Counted from the first letter of the stretch, positions 17,514 through 25,481 are shown. The stretch is 27,820 nucleotides of DNA from Eutrophocola sp963925675 (GCA_963925675.1 CAWUSW010000016.1:1-27820); one strand, 5' to 3'. Program-made: numbers and translations. The notes: generated by a model from the letters alone, not told the origin.

Positions 17514-19697
17514 ATGAAGACATCACTACTATTCATTCTGCTATTAACATTCAGCCAATCCTCCTTTGCTCAAAGCGCTGACCCGGAACGGGGGCAGGCG
17601 GTTTTCCAGGAGTTTTGCACACGCTGCCATATCCCCCTTGAAATTCAGCTACGCCTCAATAATGACTGGTTGGGATATCCGGCCAGTGACCTGCTGGAGC
17701 GCATCAGCGCCACCATGCCAGGAGAGTCTGAAGGGACACTCACGCCTCAACAATATCTGGATGTCACTGCATTCGTCTTGAATATCGGTGGCATTGAAAT
17801 CGGGGCAAACCTGCCTCAGCAAGATTTTTCTTCCCTTACCATTGTGCCAGTTCAGACTGACATAGCAGAGAGTCCCGAGGTGGCCTGGGCGGCTTTTAAT
17901 GGCGATTTGGGCTCAAATCGCTATTCGTCTTTAGAGCAGATTAATGCGGATAATTTCTCTGACCTGGAACTGGCCTGGCAATGGGATACAAAAAATATTG
18001 GTCCAGGTCCAGAAGGCACCAGTGTTACCTCACCCCTTATGGTAAATGGCATCCTCTATGCGACTGCCGGAGTGACGCGAAATGTTGTCGCTCTTGATCC
18101 TGTAACAGGACAACTGCTCTGGATGTGGCGGCCCCAGGAAGGAGAACGTTTCACCCTGGCTCCACGCAAGGGCTCTGGAAAAAGTCTGTCCTACTGGAGA
18201 GATGGTGTTCGTGAAGTGATCTTCACTGTGACACCTGGCTATTACCTGGTGGCGCTAAATGCACGTACCGGACTTCCCCTGGAAGATTTCGGTGCCGGTG
18301 GCTGGGTGGATTTACAGGAAGGACTGCGACTTGGGCCGGGTCGTGAAGATCTTGATATCGGGCTTACCTTTCCTCCTCTGGTCGTGGATAACGTAGTGGT
18401 GGTTGGCGCCTCCCATGCACTGGCAATCCGGCCGCCCAGTGCCGCTAATGTGAAAGGAGATATTCGGGGTTTTGATGCCGTCAGCGGCGAGCTGTTGTGG
18501 ACCTTTCACACAATTCCCGAGGCCGATGAATTCGGTGCCGAAACGTGGCTGGGAAATTCTGCAGAATATACCGGCAATGCCGGCGTCTGGAGTCATATGT
18601 CGGCGGACCCTGAACTGGGGCTGGTATACCTGCCAGTGGAAACGGCCACCGGAGATTTCTATGGCGGTGATCGCCCCGGGGATAACCTTTTTGCCAACTC
18701 CCTGGTTGCTCTTGATTACCGCACCGGTGATATGCGCTGGTACTACCAGTTGATCCATCACGACATCTGGGACTGGGATACGCCGGCGGCACCGATCCTT
18801 GCCGATCTGCCCGATGGCAGAAAACTGATTGTCCAGCTGACCAAGCAAGGCATGGCTTATGTGTTTGATCGCGCCACTGGTGAACCGGTCTGGGATATTG
18901 TGGAGCGGCCAGTCCCGCAATCGGATGTCCCCGGTGAGTCTACCTCACTCACTCAGCCTTTCCCTGTGTTGCCGGCTCCTTTTGTACGCCATGGCATGAG
19001 TGTGGATGAACTGATTGATTTCACGCCGGAACTGCGCGCCAAGGCAGAAGAATTTTTAAGCCAGTATCGTTATGGTCCGGTTTTTACACCGCCTTCACGT
19101 AGTGATGATCCCTCCGGGACCAAGGGCACCATGCATCTGCCCAGCGCCATTGGCGGGGCGAACTGGCAAGGTGGAGCCTATGACCCGGACACCGGATTGG
19201 TATATGTCACCTCTCGGGAAATGGTGTCATTGATGGCTATGGTACCGGGCGGTGACGCCTCTTCGGTGGCCTGGATTTCTGGTGGTGGGGGCACCACCAT
19301 TGATGGTTTACCACTGATCAAGCCGCCATGGGGCCGGATTACAGCCATTGATTTGAATACTGGTGATGAGCGTTGGTGGATTGCCAATGCCGATACGCCC
19401 GATGCGGTACTGGAACATCCAGCTTTGCAGGGGATTGATTTGCCGCGTACCGGTATATCCAGCCCGGTAGGTATCCTGCTAACCAAATCCCTGCTGATCA
19501 GTGGTGAAGGTAATCAAGGTAAACCTGTTCTTCGAGCACATGATAAAGCCAGCGGTGATATCGTGGCTGAAATTGCTTTGCCAGCCACGCAGACAGGAAT
19601 GCCAATGACTTATTTGCTTAATGGTAAACAGTATATTGTTCTTTCTGTGAGCACTGGCAGACTTTCCAGCATCATTGCCCTGGCCTTGCCTGACTAA
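17514..19697 (+). CDS. Periplasmic PQQ-dependent dehydrogenase with N-terminal cytochrome c domain
   Basis: A 727-residue precursor: signal peptide to about residue 19 (LLFILLLTFSQSSFA), then a cytochrome c domain with CTRCH (Cys35, Cys38, His39) and a candidate axial Met in ATMPGE. From ~residue 120 comes a quinoprotein propeller of the membrane glucose dehydrogenase group: SPLMVNGILYATAG, YGGDRPGDNLFANSLVALD, and HHDIWDWDTPAAPILADL. Such enzymes oxidise alcohols or sugars with PQQ and here would pass electrons to the built-in heme. The cytochrome is at the N-terminus, unlike the C-terminal cytochrome of classical quinohemoprotein alcohol dehydrogenases. An in-frame ATG at 17430 is rejected because it lies within the repeat arm and precedes the signal peptide. 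Substrate and metal are not decidable. No pqq genes are in the window. Confidence 0.88.
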   Translation: MKTSLLFILLLTFSQSSFAQSADPERGQAVFQEFCTRCHIPLEIQLRLNNDWLGYPASDLLERISATMPGESEGTLTPQQYLDVTAFVLNIGGIEIGANLPQQDFSSLTIVPVQTDIAESPEVAWAAFNGDLGSNRYSSLEQINADNFSDLELAWQWDTKNIGPGPEGTSVTSPLMVNGILYATAGVTRNVVALDPVTGQLLWMWRPQEGERFTLAPRKGSGKSLSYWRDGVREVIFTVTPGYYLVALNARTGLPLEDFGAGGWVDLQEGLRLGPGREDLDIGLTFPPLVVDNVVVVGASHALAIRPPSAANVKGDIRGFDAVSGELLWTFHTIPEADEFGAETWLGNSAEYTGNAGVWSHMSADPELGLVYLPVETATGDFYGGDRPGDNLFANSLVALDYRTGDMRWYYQLIHHDIWDWDTPAAPILADLPDGRKLIVQLTKQGMAYVFDRATGEPVWDIVERPVPQSDVPGESTSLTQPFPVLPAPFVRHGMSVDELIDFTPELRAKAEEFLSQYRYGPVFTPPSRSDDPSGTKGTMHLPSAIGGANWQGGAYDPDTGLVYVTSREMVSLMAMVPGGDASSVAWISGGGGTTIDGLPLIKPPWGRITAIDLNTGDERWWIANADTPDAVLEHPALQGIDLPRTGISSPVGILLTKSLLISGEGNQGKPVLRAHDKASGDIVAEIALPATQTGMPMTYLLNGKQYIVLSVSTGRLSSIIALALPD

Positions 19698-19792
19698 CCG
19701 AAGCCTTGTGACGCTTGTCATTAAACCGTTTCCAATAAAACCGGGATTGGGTATTATCCTTGGCCTTTGTCAACAGATGACCTGGAGTAAGT

Positions 19793-20467
19793 ATGTCTGA
19801 TCGGAATTCACTTATCGCGCGTTTGGAAACACTGGATGCTTGTGCTGTATCTGATGCCCTGGATTCACTGCAATTGAACGGGGCCCATTCAGGCTTGCCG
19901 CGCCGCTCTACCAAGCAGCGTATTGCCGGCGTGGTAATGACCGTAAAACTTACTGCTCAGGCTCCTGAAGGCGGCTCCAAACGTCATTTGGGAACTGCGG
20001 CTATTGAGGCGTCCGATGATCATACGGTGATTGTTGTTGAACAGCGCACTGGCATCGACTGTGCCGGTTGGGGTGGGGTGCTGGCCAATGCCGCTAAAGC
20101 CAAAGGTGTCCGCGGAGTAATCATGGAAGGGCCGGCCAGAGATGTTGATGAATATGAAGAAATCGGCTTTCCGGTGTTTTCTCGCGACACTACTCCACAT
20201 ACTGCGCGTGGACGCGTGTGGGAAGAATCTTTCGCAGAAGTCATTATGGTAGGCAACGAAAATGTACAAGCGGTGCATGCTGGAGATTATGTTATTGCTG
20301 ATGCCAGTGGGGTTGTTTTTATTGCTGCTGACAAGGCCGAAAAAGTCATTGGCATTGCTGAAAAAGTGGCAGAAAAAGAACGCCTGATGACGGCTGATGT
20401 ACTGTCGGGAAAACCGGTGTCAGAAGTGATGGGCACCAATTACGAAAATATGTTGAATAAAGATTAA
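19793..20467 (+). CDS. RraA/HMG-CHA aldolase family protein, copy 1 (LigK candidate)
   Basis: A 224-residue protein of the RraA fold. The N-terminal helix ends in AVSDALDSL and the active-site Arg-Asp lies in EGPARDVDEYEEIGFPVFSR; the C-terminal part has GDYVIADASGVVFIA. The family includes 4-hydroxy-4-methyl-2-oxoglutarate/4-carboxy-4-hydroxy-2-oxoadipate aldolase (LigK), which splits the product of the gallate/protocatechuate 4,5-cleavage path into pyruvate and oxaloacetate, and RraA, which inhibits RNase E. The lack of a canonical vxPGDlv segment makes this the more divergent of the two copies. TGGAGTAAG supports the start. It opens a + strand run with copy 2, the LigJ-like gene and the dioxygenase, whose context favours an aldolase over RraA. 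Confidence 0.82.
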   Translation: MSDRNSLIARLETLDACAVSDALDSLQLNGAHSGLPRRSTKQRIAGVVMTVKLTAQAPEGGSKRHLGTAAIEASDDHTVIVVEQRTGIDCAGWGGVLANAAKAKGVRGVIMEGPARDVDEYEEIGFPVFSRDTTPHTARGRVWEESFAEVIMVGNENVQAVHAGDYVIADASGVVFIAADKAEKVIGIAEKVAEKERLMTADVLSGKPVSEVMGTNYENMLNKD

Positions 20468-20523
20468 TCCCTTCATGGCCCTGGCCTTGAATGACTATAA
20501 AATGAATATAAACAGGAACAAGA

Positions 20524-21180
20524 ATGACTGATCTTAATGTCAAAAGAGCTGCACAGCTCGATACCGCAACCATTAGCGACGCTCTGGATAAACTGCGCAT
20601 TAGCGGGCAATGCCTGGGCATCAAACCAAGAAATCATGACTTTCGTCTGGCCGGGCGCGCCTATACCATTCAATACGGACCTCTTGATGCGGATAATCCT
20701 GGCACAGTAGGTGATTTTATAGACAAGCTGGATGAAGGCTCGGTGGTGGTCATAGATAATGGTGGCCGCGAAGATGCTACTGTATGGGGTGATATCCTGA
20801 CTTACCTTGCCGACAAGAAAAAATTGGCCGGGACGGTGATTGATGGTGCCTGCAGAGATGTCCATCTCTGCCTTGAGCTGGGTTACCCGATTTATAGTCG
20901 TTCCTATTCAATGCGCACCGGAAAAGACAGAGTACAGGTGGACGGGGAACAGGTCCCGGTGAACATCGGTGATGCCAGAGTGCTGCCAGGTGACCTTATC
21001 AGAGGTGATGCAGATGGTGTGGTATGTATACCGGCTTCCCGTGAAGATGAGGTGCTGGACACGGCAGAGCAGATTGATGCCGCCGAAAACCAAATAAGGA
21101 AATATCTTGAAGACGGCAAAACAATTGCAGAGGCGCGAGCTGAAATGAAATATCATTCGCTGCAAACACCGGAGAAATAA
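20524..21180 (+). CDS. RraA/HMG-CHA aldolase family protein, copy 2 (LigK candidate)
   Basis: A 218-residue RraA-fold protein with the more canonical pattern: ATISDALDKL, WGDILTYLA, the catalytic Arg-Asp in DGACRDVHL, then ELGYPIYSRS and VLPGDLIRGDADGVVCIP. The pattern is that of metal-dependent class II pyruvate aldolases. It follows copy 1 by 56 bp with its own ribosome site (ACAGGA), so the two are probably co-transcribed. The two copies differ clearly in the middle and C-terminus and are unlikely to be a recent duplication. One may be the LigK-type aldolase and the other may act on a related keto-acid or as a decarboxylase; sequence alone does not say which. Confidence 0.85.
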   Translation: MTDLNVKRAAQLDTATISDALDKLRISGQCLGIKPRNHDFRLAGRAYTIQYGPLDADNPGTVGDFIDKLDEGSVVVIDNGGREDATVWGDILTYLADKKKLAGTVIDGACRDVHLCLELGYPIYSRSYSMRTGKDRVQVDGEQVPVNIGDARVLPGDLIRGDADGVVCIPASREDEVLDTAEQIDAAENQIRKYLEDGKTIAEARAEMKYHSLQTPEK

Positions 21181-21223
21181 CCTTTCATGGTTGCAACCGT
21201 TGATTTGTTGCAGGAAAGGCTTT

Positions 21224-21436
21224 TATGTAGGAAAGACTTTTATGTAGAGGGGCTTTAGTCCCGAAGAAAAGGTGCTGTGCTCTTCGCGGTTGAAACCGCT
21301 CCTACAAGAAAAAACAGCGAATCTATGTAGGAGGGACTTTAGTCCCGAAGAAATGTGCAGTGTTCTTTGCGGTTGCAACCGCTCCTACAAGAAAAAACAG
21401 CTAATCTATGTAAGAGGGACTTTAGTCCCGAAGAAA
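21224..21436. repeat. REP/BIME-like tandem array, 83-bp period
   Basis: Two full units of exactly 83 bases (21241-21323 and 21324-21406) and a partial third (21407-~21436), with a decayed piece before them (from ~21224). Each unit starts TATGTAGGAGGGACTTTAG, whose GGGACT/AGTCCC forms a hairpin, and holds a second hairpin GCGGTTGMAACCGC followed by CTCCTACA, the reverse complement of the opening TGTAGGAG. This head-to-head layout is that of bacterial interspersed mosaic elements. It separates the RraA pair from the LigJ-like gene and could stabilise the upstream mRNA or weaken read-through. Confidence 0.85.
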
Positions 21437-21492
21437 AATTATTTATTTTATAAGTTTGATAAAAATTTTGAAGTTTAGCAAGGGGTAAAATT

Positions 21493-22518
21493 TTGATTAT
21501 AGATTGTCATGCACATGTTTCATCACCACCACAACTTGCTGTTTATAAAGCAGGCCTGGTCAGTCATCGCGGATCCCATGGTCGCGGCGCGGTGCGCTAT
21601 ACCGACGAGCAGCTTATTGCTGCGTGGAATAAAAAAGAAATGGCACCCTGCGGCCACCTTGAGCATATGTCTAATAATGGTCTGGACATGCAGCTCATTT
21701 CGCCGCGCCCATTCCAGACCATGCATTCTGAAAAGCCCGGCATTTTAGTGGAGTGGTATATCCATGAAGTAAATAAAATTATCGCCGACAGTGTGCGCCT
21801 GATGCCGGATAAGTTTTTTGGTGTTGGTGGTTTGCCCCAGCAGGGCGGAGAACCGGTCGATGTGGTTCTTGAAGAAATGGAACACTGTATTAAAGAATAT
21901 GGCTTTAAAGGTTTTCTCCTCAATCCGGATCCTTACGAAAATGATGGCAACAAGGCACCCCCGATGGGTGATCGCTACTGGTATCCCTTGTATGAAAAAG
22001 CCTGTGAATATGATGTTCCTTTGCACATTCATACGGCGGGTTCGCGTAATCCGCAACGTGAACCTTACAGTCTGTATTTTGTTAATGAGGAAACCACGGC
22101 TGTTTATGGCTTTGTTAACTCAAGCGTGTTTGAAGATTTTCCGGAATTAAAAATTGTTGTCTCGCACGGTGGCGGTGCCATGCCTTATCAGATTGGTCGC
22201 TTTAATGCAGGTTCTGCGCGTTCAGGTGCGCAAGGCTCTTCCAGTAAAGGCTTGTTTGTTGATCGCATGCGTAAGATGTATTTCGACACAGTTCTGTATA
22301 GTAAGGAATCCCTGGAGATGCTTATCAATGTGGTGGGCGTTGATCAAGTACTGTACGGCTCAGAATGTCCTGGTGTGGGTTCGTCAATCAACGACGACAC
22401 TGGCGAATGCTATGACAAGACTGTTCCTGTTATTGACAGTATCGACTGGTTAAGCGCCGAAGATAAAGAGAAAATATTTTCGGGGAATGCGAAAAAGGTT
22501 TTTAATCTCGATATATAA
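21493..22518 (+). CDS. ligJ: LigJ-like 4-oxalomesaconate hydratase (amidohydrolase superfamily)
   Basis: A 341-residue amidohydrolase, the same length as LigJ of Sphingobium SYK-6. Metal-site candidates are His6 and His8 (DCHAHV), His178/His180 (PLHIHTAG), His225 (VVSHGGGAMPYQIGRF) and Glu291 (LYGSECPG); the last two motifs are characteristic of LigJ and the related decarboxylase branch (ACMSD, gamma-resorcylate decarboxylase). LigJ hydrates 4-oxalomesaconate to 4-carboxy-4-hydroxy-2-oxoadipate, the substrate of LigK-type aldolases, two of which are encoded just upstream. The start is TTG with AAGGGG at good spacing. An ACMSD-type decarboxylase remains possible, but the neighbouring dioxygenase and aldolases favour LigJ. 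Confidence 0.82.
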   Translation: MIIDCHAHVSSPPQLAVYKAGLVSHRGSHGRGAVRYTDEQLIAAWNKKEMAPCGHLEHMSNNGLDMQLISPRPFQTMHSEKPGILVEWYIHEVNKIIADSVRLMPDKFFGVGGLPQQGGEPVDVVLEEMEHCIKEYGFKGFLLNPDPYENDGNKAPPMGDRYWYPLYEKACEYDVPLHIHTAGSRNPQREPYSLYFVNEETTAVYGFVNSSVFEDFPELKIVVSHGGGAMPYQIGRFNAGSARSGAQGSSSKGLFVDRMRKMYFDTVLYSKESLEMLINVVGVDQVLYGSECPGVGSSINDDTGECYDKTVPVIDSIDWLSAEDKEKIFSGNAKKVFNLDI

Positions 22519-22521
22519 AAA

Positions 22522-22602
22522 TGCCGGACATCGCTGCGATCTTCCGGCCTACGGCTGATCATTAATCGAAGGCCGGAAGAGCCTGCAAGGCGATGTCCGG
22601 CA
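22522..22602. repeat. 81-bp nested palindrome between the hydratase and dioxygenase genes
   Basis: Outer arms TGCCGGACATCGC (22522-22534) and GCGATGTCCGGCA (22590-22602) are exact complements. Inside them TCTTCCGGCCT (22540-22550) and AGGCCGGAAGA (22570-22580) are also exact complements, around a 19-base loop. Small unequal bulges (5 and 9 bases) separate the two stems. It starts 4 bases after the LigJ-like stop. There is no T-run, so it is more like a REP or MITE-type element than a simple terminator; it is unrelated to the array at 21224. Confidence 0.8.
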
Positions 22603-22650
22603 AGAACAATTGATATAATTCGAATTTGAATAAAATATTGGAACAATACT

Positions 22651-23664
22651 ATGGCTGAAATGGTCCTGGGCATGTGGTCAACCCACGGTCCCATTCTTAA
22701 TACCACTCCGGAAGAATGGATGCTGCGCGTGATCAATGATAAACGCATTCCCCACTGGTTTCGGGGCAAGCAGTATTCTTTTGAAGAGCTGGTTGAGCTG
22801 CGTAAAGATGAAAATTTTGCTGAGCAATTTACGCTCGAGGAGCGCACCAGGCGACATGCCCAATGTCAGGAGGGGGTGGCAAAACTGGTCGAAATCTGGA
22901 AAGACGTAAAACCGGATGTGGCCGTAATAATGGGCAATGACCAACGTGAACTGGTGATGCCAAGCCTGCAACCTATGTTCACCATCTATCATGGCGACAC
23001 TTTCTGGCAAAAGCCCCTGCCTGAAGAGCAATCAGCAAAATTGCCAATTGGGATCAAGGAAAGCGAATGGGCTTACCGTCCAGAACAGGATCAGGTTTGG
23101 CCCGGGTTGCCGGAGCTTGCCAATCAGGTGATAGAAAAAGGACTTGATGGCGGCTTTGATTTTGCCTCTTCCAGTGAGTGGCCAGATATGGGAGAAAGTC
23201 ATCACCATATCGGTACTCCTCATGCCTTCAGCTGGATTATTCGCCGAGTCATGCAAGATGCGGCTGTGCCGATACTGCCGATAATCACCAATACTTTTTT
23301 CCCGCCTAATCAGCCTACTGCAAAGCGTTGTTTTGACATGGGTCAGTTTGTAGGTGACTGTATCCGTGAGTGGGACAGCAATCTGAAAGTGGCGGTAATT
23401 GGCTCAGGAGGAATGAGCCATTTCACCATTGATGAGAATTTTGATCAGCAAATGTTGGCGGCCTTGAAAAACAGGGACAAGGGTTTTCTTAGCTCTGTGC
23501 CGCAAAACATACTGATGCAGGGAACGTCGGAATATCGAAACTGGATTGCCGCTGCTGGCGCCGTATTTGGCACAGATTTGAAAGGCGATACCATCGATTA
23601 CATTCCCTGTTACCGGAGCGAAGCCGGCACTGGTACAGCCCAGGGGTTTGTCAGTTGGACTTAG
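22651..23664 (+). CDS. LigB-type class III extradiol dioxygenase, resembling 3-O-methylgallate 3,4-dioxygenase (DesZ)
   Basis: A 337-residue single-chain member of the protocatechuate 4,5-dioxygenase beta-subunit family. The first iron ligand is His12 (STHGP), the catalytic His is His257 (SGGMSHF) and the third iron ligand is Glu294 (GTSEYRNWIAAAGA). The position of LigB His61 reads GNDQ (Gln98) instead of NDH. The N-terminal pattern (HGPILNTTPEEW, WFRGKQYSFEELVELRK) and PPNQPTAKRC are those I associate with DesZ-like enzymes, which open 3-O-methylgallate or gallate without an alpha subunit. No LigA-like subunit is present. It lies downstream of the LigJ-like gene past a palindrome; its ribosome site is weak. 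The family is firm; the exact substrate is inferred from neighbours and the LigM-like gene. Confidence 0.82.
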   Translation: MAEMVLGMWSTHGPILNTTPEEWMLRVINDKRIPHWFRGKQYSFEELVELRKDENFAEQFTLEERTRRHAQCQEGVAKLVEIWKDVKPDVAVIMGNDQRELVMPSLQPMFTIYHGDTFWQKPLPEEQSAKLPIGIKESEWAYRPEQDQVWPGLPELANQVIEKGLDGGFDFASSSEWPDMGESHHHIGTPHAFSWIIRRVMQDAAVPILPIITNTFFPPNQPTAKRCFDMGQFVGDCIREWDSNLKVAVIGSGGMSHFTIDENFDQQMLAALKNRDKGFLSSVPQNILMQGTSEYRNWIAAAGAVFGTDLKGDTIDYIPCYRSEAGTGTAQGFVSWT

Positions 23665-23780
23665 GCGCAGTATGCTTGATTTAGAAAATATTGTGCATGT
23701 TGAACCATGCAGATGTTTCCCATTTTGATTGTGATACCATCAGGAAAAATTAATAAACAGGTTTGCCGGGGGGTTGGAGT

Positions 23781-24170
23781 TTGAAAATTAAACTCGTTGT
23801 TTTAGCTGCATTTTTCTTTGTATCTTCTGCTTTTGCAGGCCTTGCCAATGCACAGGAAGGTCATCCGTTTAAGGGCACCTGGCGCGGCATAATTTCTATG
23901 GGGAATGAAAATCAGGCCCTGTTAATTATTATGGATTATGATGGTGAAAGTATCACTGGCATGATCAATCCCGGCCGTAGTTCCTATCGTTTCAACGATG
24001 CCGAGCTGGATGCGTCCAGCTGGAGCCTAAATGCTGAAGCCACTACCCGTGATGGTACCGATATTAACTTCGAAGGGACTTTGAATGAGATAGGTGCCCG
24101 CAACAGGTATCTGGAAGGCACCTGGACACAGGCAGGTAGTAGTTATCCTTTTAAAATAACTCGCGAGTAA
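23781..24170 (+). CDS. Small secreted protein of unknown function
   Basis: From a TTG at 23781 the product is 129 residues: a classic signal peptide (KIKLVVLAAFFFVSSAFAGL, ending ANAQ) and a mature part of ~105 residues. The mature part alternates short hydrophobic and polar strands (GTWRGIISM, ALLIIMDYDGESITGMINPG, NFEGTLNEIG, LEGTWTQAG), suggesting a small lipocalin-like beta-barrel. I do not recognise a named family. A further TTG at 23763 is in frame, but the GGGGGG before 23781 suits the later start. It ends 9 bp before the MFS transporter gene and must be co-transcribed with it, so a periplasmic helper or substrate-binding role is possible but unproven. Confidence 0.75.
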   Translation: MKIKLVVLAAFFFVSSAFAGLANAQEGHPFKGTWRGIISMGNENQALLIIMDYDGESITGMINPGRSSYRFNDAELDASSWSLNAEATTRDGTDINFEGTLNEIGARNRYLEGTWTQAGSSYPFKITRE

Positions 24171-24179
24171 GGAAAAATT

Positions 24180-25481
24180 ATGAGCGCTGCATCAACCAGA
24201 CAGGAATTGAAAGACAACTGGGTGGTGCTGCTTGTTGCCTTCCTGCTTGTTCTAATATCTTTTGGCATCCCCAATTTTTCCCTGCCCTATATCTATCAAC
24301 CGGCCATGGCTGAGTTTGGCTGGAGTAATGCCCAGGTCAACCTGATATCTACCGCCAAGTTCCTTGTTGGTGCAGTAGCAGCCCTGAGTATGGGGATCAT
24401 GATTGATAAAATTGGCGGGAAAATTGCTGTCTTGCTGGGCACCCTGAGTGGCGGTGTCGCCATGTTACTGTTTTATTACGCTACCAATCTGGGTATTTAT
24501 TACCTCGCCGGGGGCATGCTGGGCTTATCAGCCGCGTCCATCGTTGCTGCAATGAAAGTAGTGGTGTCCCGATTGTTTGACATTAACCAGGGACTGGCTA
24601 TTGGCATAGTACTCAGTGGCACCAGTGCAGGGCAGTTTGTGACGCCCTGGATCTGGGGTGGCTTTCTGGAAGCTGGTTACAACTGGCGCATTATTTTTAC
24701 TACTCTCTCTCTGGGCTCTTTCCTTATTTCCACCCCGCTGTGGCTTATTTTCATGTCCAAAAAAGGGGCAACCCAAGACGTCATTAATGCCAGTTCGAAG
24801 GGCCATACCGAAGGTCTCACCATGTGGGGTCATTTCAAGGAAGTCTGCAAGGAAAAAGGCTTCTGGCTGCTGGCCATTGCTATCTTTCTGGTCTCGGCGG
24901 TTGACCAGGCCATGATGCAAAATTATGTCACCTTCCTGCGCGTAGACAGAGGCTTGAATTATCGTGAATTTATTTGGCTGGTGAGCCTGGTTACGGTTCT
25001 GGCTATCGCTGCAAAAATTGGCTCAGGCTGGATTTATGATCGTTTTTCAATTCCGGGCATCCGGGTGTTCTATTTTCTGCTTGGCATATCAGTGATACTG
25101 GCGCTGCCGGTTGCAGGTATCTTTACGCTCACCTTATTTCTTATCGTAAGAAATGTTGCTCACGGTGGCATGATTGTAGAAGCGCCGGTGATTACCAAAC
25201 ATTATCTTGGTCCCAGAAATCTGGGCATGACCATCGGTATTGTTTCGGTATGTGTGAATTTAGGTTTTGCTGCAGGCCCACCTTTGCTGGGCTGGTTGTA
25301 TGATATCAATGGTAACTACACCATGGGCTTGGTGATTTTTTCCGGTGTTGCCATTCTTGCTGGTTGCCTGTTACTGCCGTTGAAGCCACGTTACTGGCTA
25401 CCCCCAAGCGAACGTGAACAAAAGGACGAAGTGCAAAAGCAAAACGCAGGCACAGCGCCAATCCAGCCAGCAGGTGCCTGA
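24180..25481 (+). CDS. MFS transporter, 12 membrane segments
   Basis: A 433-residue major facilitator with twelve hydrophobic segments and the loop 2-3 signature as GIMIDKIGGK. After a ~14-residue cytoplasmic tail the first helix is VVLLVAFLLVLISFGIPNF. The central loop lies near residues 195-220. The overall look (PAMAEFGWSNAQVNLI, GMLGLSAASIVAAMKV, SGTSAGQFVTPW) is that of the oxalate/formate and monocarboxylate-like branch, which carries organic anions. AAGGA supports the start. It is tightly coupled to the small secreted protein and ends the aromatic gene run, so uptake of an aromatic or dicarboxylic acid is the natural guess. Confidence 0.88.
   Translation: MSAASTRQELKDNWVVLLVAFLLVLISFGIPNFSLPYIYQPAMAEFGWSNAQVNLISTAKFLVGAVAALSMGIMIDKIGGKIAVLLGTLSGGVAMLLFYYATNLGIYYLAGGMLGLSAASIVAAMKVVVSRLFDINQGLAIGIVLSGTSAGQFVTPWIWGGFLEAGYNWRIIFTTLSLGSFLISTPLWLIFMSKKGATQDVINASSKGHTEGLTMWGHFKEVCKEKGFWLLAIAIFLVSAVDQAMMQNYVTFLRVDRGLNYREFIWLVSLVTVLAIAAKIGSGWIYDRFSIPGIRVFYFLLGISVILALPVAGIFTLTLFLIVRNVAHGGMIVEAPVITKHYLGPRNLGMTIGIVSVCVNLGFAAGPPLLGWLYDINGNYTMGLVIFSGVAILAGCLLLPLKPRYWLPPSEREQKDEVQKQNAGTAPIQPAGA

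Noticed and set aside
21224..21436. Possible CRISPR array, because of regular spacing and hairpins
   Set aside because: The whole 83-bp unit is conserved; there are no variable spacers between short repeats and no cas genes.
21272..21478. 68-codon + strand frame within the repeat array
   Set aside because: It is made of the 83-bp REP-like units, so its internal sequence repeats only because the DNA does; there is no ribosome site or family match.
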